Position numbers and translations under genes: made by a program. From contig PWHX01000120.1 in NCBI GenBank assembly GCA_003555415.1, positions 1-8,792 of the forward strand: DNA of 8,792 nucleotides. Reading direction: 5' to 3'. The DNA is from Syntrophomonadaceae bacterium. GTDB lineage: Bacteria > Bacillota > Dethiobacteria > SKNC01. The notes beneath the pieces were generated by a model. That model worked only from the letters and a program-made list of their open reading frames with translations. It did no database searches and was not told where the DNA came from. Positions 6,264 to 8,792 of this stretch are shown here, in pieces. The number at the start of each line of letters is the position of its first letter. Positions within the stretch are counted from its first letter, which is position 1.

Positions 6264-8369
6264 TTGGAAAAGGGAGCTATATCAACGTTAACTCTTAAAA
6301 AAAGGCTAATCTTCCTTTTCTTTTTATTTACTTTTTGTATTTTAATTCTTATTGGCCGTCTGGCTTGGATACAGCTTGTTAAAGCAGAAGAACTGCAAGA
6401 TGAAGCTTATGAGCAGTGGAATCGGAGTATTCCAGTTACAGCTCTTAGGGGTACTATATATGACCGCAATAAAAAAATTCTAGCCGGCAGTGCTACGGCC
6501 GAAACTATAGTAGCTATACCCAAGCAGATAGAGAACCCTGAAGAAACAGCTGGAGCTTTATCCTCAGTTCTGGATATGTCCGAAGAAAGGTTAAAGGACA
6601 TTTTTACCCAGGATAGGTCTTTGGTTTACGTGAAGAGAAAGGTTGAAGATGAGGCTTCTCAGAAAGTAAGGGAACTGGAGCTTTCGGGGATTGACTTTGC
6701 TAAAGAAAGCAAACGTTTTTATCCCAGTGGAAGCCTGGCTTCTCATGTTCTTGGTTTTGCAGGAATAGATGAGGGCCTGGCAGGAATAGAATTTTACTAT
6801 GAAGATACTTTAAAGGGCCGGGATGGTCGAATTATTTACCAATCAGACGCCCGGGGGCTTCAAATGCCTCAAGGGGTACAGCAGTACATACCTTCAGAGC
6901 CGGGTTATGATATGGTTTTAACCCTGGATGAGACTATACAGTTTATTGTAGAAAGAGAATTGAGTAAAGCCAGGCTGGAATATGATGCAAGTAGTGTTAT
7001 AGCTATAGCGATAAATCCTCAGACAGGGGAAGTATTATCTCTGGCTAAAAAACCCGATTATGACCCCAACAATTACATGGATTATCCAGCAGAATCCTGG
7101 CAAATTACTCCTATCTTTGCAACCTTTGAACCTGGTTCCACTTTTAAACTTGTAACCCTGGCTGCAGCTATTGAAGAAAACATGTATCGTATGGATGAGA
7201 GCTTTCACTGTCCTGGCCATGCAACGGTAGCCGGTCAGACTATCAGGTGCTGGACTTCTCATAAAGGGGGGCATGGGAGTATAGATTTCCTTGAAGTGGT
7301 ACACGGATCATGCAACCCTGGTTTTATTACCCTTGGTCAGAGGTTAGAGGAGGAAAAATTGTTTAGGTACATTCATGCCTTTGGTTTTGGTTCCAGGACT
7401 GGCATAGACTTGCCAGGTGAAGGTTTAGGTATTTTATTTAGTCCTGAGCAGGTTGGTCCCGTAGAATTGGCCACAACATCTTTTGGGCAGGGGGTATCTG
7501 TAACACCTATTCAGCAGATAATGGCTGTGGCAGCCATGGCTAATGGTGGGAAGCTCTTAGAACCCTATATAGTTAAGGAATTTTTAGATACAGATGGTAA
7601 TGTGGTAAAAAGAAATGAGCCCGAGGTTGTCCGGGAAGTGTTGTCCTCTGATACATCGGAACAGGTTTCCTGGATTATGGAAAAAGTGGTTTCAGAAGGT
7701 AGTGGCCTTAATGCTTTTATTGAAGGATATGAAATAGCGGGCAAAACCGGCACAGCGCAGAAAGTTGAACAAGGTGTTTATGCACCTGATAAAAACATAA
7801 TGTCTTTTGTAGGCTTTGCCCCTGCAGATGATCCTGAGATACTTCTCTTTGTGGCTGTTGATGAGCCCAAGAGTGGTCCCATGTGGGCGTCACAAATAGC
7901 TGCACCCGTTTTCAGGAATATGATGGTAGATATTCTAAATTATCTTGATATTCCCAGGAAAGTAACTGAAACAGAAGAAGCTCGTACAGTTCGGGCACCT
8001 GATTTAGTAGATTCTACTATTGATGATGCCAGTATTCAGTTACAAACAAAAGGACTAATTTTAAAAATAGCTGGTGAAGGAGATTTAATCACTAAGCAAA
8101 CACCCAAACCTGGAGCAGTAGTTCCTCTTCAGACGAATATACTTGTATATACAGGGGATGAAAATATAGATGATTCTGTTGAAGTGTTTTTACCTGACCT
8201 TAGAGGTAAAACAGTAAGGGAGGTAAGTGAAATATTAAACTGGATGGGACTGCACCTTAATTCTTATGGTTCGGGGGTTGCCGTAGAACAGGATCCGCCT
8301 CCTGATACCCAGGTTGAGACCGGGTCTGTAGTTAATGTAGAGTTTAAGTCTCATGCTGATGATGAATAG
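6264..8369 (+). CDS. ftsI: Penicillin-binding protein 2B / stage V sporulation protein D-type transpeptidase (class B PBP, two PASTA domains)
   Basis: A membrane-anchored D,D-transpeptidase that cross-links septal or spore peptidoglycan. Of its 701 aa, residues 12-39 are the N-terminal anchor. The PBP dimer/pedestal region follows, with RGTIYDRN at 62-69 and GLAGIEFYYE at 171-180. The transpeptidase domain (about 240-555) has all three active-site motifs: STFK (Ser292 nucleophile, Lys295), SCN (349-351) and KTGT (494-497), plus SFGQGVSVTPIQ (406-417). Two PASTA domains end the protein (about 573-632 and 637-697). The start is TTG at 6264 behind GGAGGG (6250-6255). The position directly after ftsL matches pbpB/ftsI, while many clostridial homologs are annotated SpoVD. 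The two PASTA domains and the position favour the divisome role, but the sequence alone does not settle it. Two adjacent TAG codons close the frame. Confidence 0.93.
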   Translation: MEKGAISTLTLKKRLIFLFFLFTFCILILIGRLAWIQLVKAEELQDEAYEQWNRSIPVTALRGTIYDRNKKILAGSATAETIVAIPKQIENPEETAGALSSVLDMSEERLKDIFTQDRSLVYVKRKVEDEASQKVRELELSGIDFAKESKRFYPSGSLASHVLGFAGIDEGLAGIEFYYEDTLKGRDGRIIYQSDARGLQMPQGVQQYIPSEPGYDMVLTLDETIQFIVERELSKARLEYDASSVIAIAINPQTGEVLSLAKKPDYDPNNYMDYPAESWQITPIFATFEPGSTFKLVTLAAAIEENMYRMDESFHCPGHATVAGQTIRCWTSHKGGHGSIDFLEVVHGSCNPGFITLGQRLEEEKLFRYIHAFGFGSRTGIDLPGEGLGILFSPEQVGPVELATTSFGQGVSVTPIQQIMAVAAMANGGKLLEPYIVKEFLDTDGNVVKRNEPEVVREVLSSDTSEQVSWIMEKVVSEGSGLNAFIEGYEIAGKTGTAQKVEQGVYAPDKNIMSFVGFAPADDPEILLFVAVDEPKSGPMWASQIAAPVFRNMMVDILNYLDIPRKVTETEEARTVRAPDLVDSTIDDASIQLQTKGLILKIAGEGDLITKQTPKPGAVVPLQTNILVYTGDENIDDSVEVFLPDLRGKTVREVSEILNWMGLHLNSYGSGVAVEQDPPPDTQVETGSVVNVEFKSHADDE

Positions 8370-8384
8370 TAGTAAATATTATAG

Positions 8385-8417
8385 AGGGTGGGGTTATTTA
8401 TATGCCCGCCCTTTTAT
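8385..8417 (+). terminator. Rho-independent terminator after the PBP gene
   Basis: AGGGTGGG (8385-8392) pairs with CCCGCCCT (8405-8412), 8 bp with one T-G pair and a 12-nt loop, followed by TTTTATTTTAT. It lies 15 nt past the PBP stop and would end the mraZ-rsmH-ftsL-PBP transcript. Confidence 0.85.
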
Positions 8418-8443
8418 TTTATCTCTCTTTTCAAGCAAGAAGA

Positions 8444-8477
8444 CCCTCTGCCTCTAAGCGAAGCGTAAGGCGGGGGA
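8444..8477 (+). repeat. GC-rich imperfect hairpin, probable IS200/IS605-type end or omega-RNA-tip remnant
   Basis: The arm 8445-8453 pairs with 8468-8476 over 9 bp including G-U pairs. Inside it, GCGAAGC (8458-8464) can form a small GC-capped tip. No T-run follows, so it is not a terminator; GATGAATTG comes next instead. The layout, a C-rich arm after CAAGAAGA and a G-rich arm ending in GGGGGATGAATTG, resembles the end hairpin of IS200/IS605 elements that encode TnpB, where it also forms the 3' part of the guide RNA scaffold. It is assigned by resemblance and by the TnpB fragment 100-200 nt downstream. Whether it is the left end of that element or the right end of another is unclear. Confidence 0.5.
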
Positions 8478-8572
8478 TGAATTGCTAATGTTTTAGCTTA
8501 AACTTTACCAAAAAAGACAAAAACTCCTTTAAAAATGTGGTTTTTGCGGTTTTAAAGCATAAAGCCTTAATG

Positions 8573-8578
8573 TATAAT
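8573..8578 (+). promoter_or_regulatory. Consensus -10 box ahead of the tnpB remnant
   Basis: TATAAT at 8573-8578 is a perfect -10 hexamer, with TG directly before it. The hexamer 17 bp upstream (TTTTAA, 8550-8555) is a poor -35. The predicted start near 8585 leaves a leader of about 40 nt before a strong ribosome binding site AAGGAGGG (8611-8618) and ATG 8627. It looks like a preserved transposase-gene promoter, but activity is not shown. Confidence 0.4.
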
Positions 8579-8626
8579 AATGGCAGGGCTTTTCAGCAAT
8601 AACAAGGTTCAAGGAGGGTATGTTCA

Positions 8627-8792
8627 ATGGAAAAATGTTTGTTTTCAAAAAGAATATACAAAACTGAACTGTTCAAAAATCATTGAAGGGTTGGCTATCC
8701 AAGTTATTGATATTGCTAATGACAAGAAAAAGCCTATCGTTTTAGAGAAGCTAAATACTTCTAAGTCCAAATCTAAATTAACCTACGGCAAC
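8627..8792 (+). pseudogene. TnpB-family (IS200/IS605 OrfB-like) remnant, frameshifted and cut by the window edge
   Basis: AAGGAGGG at 8611-8618 sits 8 nt before ATG 8627, but this frame ends at TGA 8684-8686 after 19 residues (MEKCLFSKRIYKTELFKNH). In the frame of codon 8580-8582 the sequence is open for 71 codons to the window end. Its last 40 residues include IIEGLAIQVIDIAND, KPIVLEKLN and SKSKLTYGN. That is the RuvC-II neighbourhood of TnpB-family proteins, where the Glu in IVLE is a catalytic acid, followed by the usual S-K-x-K-x-x-x-YGN segment. The WED-like and RuvC-I regions expected before it (roughly 150-250 residues) are missing. The simplest reading is an internal deletion with a frameshift joining the gene start to the RuvC-II region. 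The downstream part lies outside the window, so the size of the remainder is unknown. Confidence 0.72.

Noticed and set aside
7035..7304. A minus-strand open frame of 89 codons inside the PBP gene.
   Set aside because: It lies antisense to the catalytic core (STFK to SCN) of a clear gene and has no recognisable domain; it is a shadow of the real frame.
8444..8477. Second terminator after the PBP gene.
   Set aside because: The hairpin is GC-rich but is followed by GATGAATTG rather than a T-run, and a good terminator already lies at 8385-8417.
1..8792. CRISPR array, tRNA genes, prophage or toxin-antitoxin modules.
   Set aside because: No regularly spaced long repeats, tRNA cloverleaf signatures or recognisable small toxin genes were found on reading either strand.

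Overview
The window looks like a chromosomal segment of a low-to-moderate GC Firmicute, most likely a Clostridia-type anaerobe. The evidence is strong AGGGAGG-type ribosome binding sites, frequent TTG starts, the gene order hisS-aspS-6S RNA, a Gram-positive cell-division cluster (mraZ-rsmH-ftsL-class B PBP with PASTA domains), and IS200/IS605-type debris. Species cannot be read from the sequence alone. All genes are on the + strand.

Positions 1-1919 hold the last 35 codons of hisS and a complete aspS 20 nt downstream, forming a translation operon. Positions 1920-2271 are a non-coding interval. It holds two well-formed sigma-A-like promoters in tandem and a 6S RNA gene (about 2044-2225). The outer stem of that RNA runs into a T-tract and doubles as a terminator. 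In Bacillus subtilis, bsrA (6S-1 RNA) also lies just downstream of aspS, which supports the assignment. mgtE (Mg2+ channel) follows only about 45 nt after the RNA with no visible promoter of its own. Next is a small stand-alone protein resembling the C-terminal domain of pyruvate kinase, then a strong terminator at 4281-4336.

Positions 4337-8420 are the start of a dcw (division and cell wall) operon. An extended -10 promoter overlaps three 10-bp-spaced MraZ boxes (RRAGTGG-N3), then come mraZ, rsmH, ftsL and a class B penicillin-binding protein of the FtsI/PBP2B/SpoVD family with two PASTA domains. rsmH, ftsL and the PBP gene all start with TTG behind good ribosome binding sites. The operon visibly ends in a terminator at 8385-8417, before any murE.

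Positions 8421-8792 hold mobile-element debris: a GC-rich hairpin like the end hairpin or omega-RNA tip of IS200/IS605 elements, then a gene start (-10 box, ribosome binding site, ATG) whose frame closes after 19 codons. A shifted frame encodes the RuvC-II region of a TnpB-family protein and runs off the window edge.

Most of the window is ordinary housekeeping DNA. The points most worth a second look are the tandem promoters and terminator architecture of the 6S RNA next to mgtE, the promoter nested in the MraZ operator, the unknown PK-C-like protein, and the broken TnpB element at the point where the dcw cluster would normally continue. I see no clear evidence of a wholly new system.
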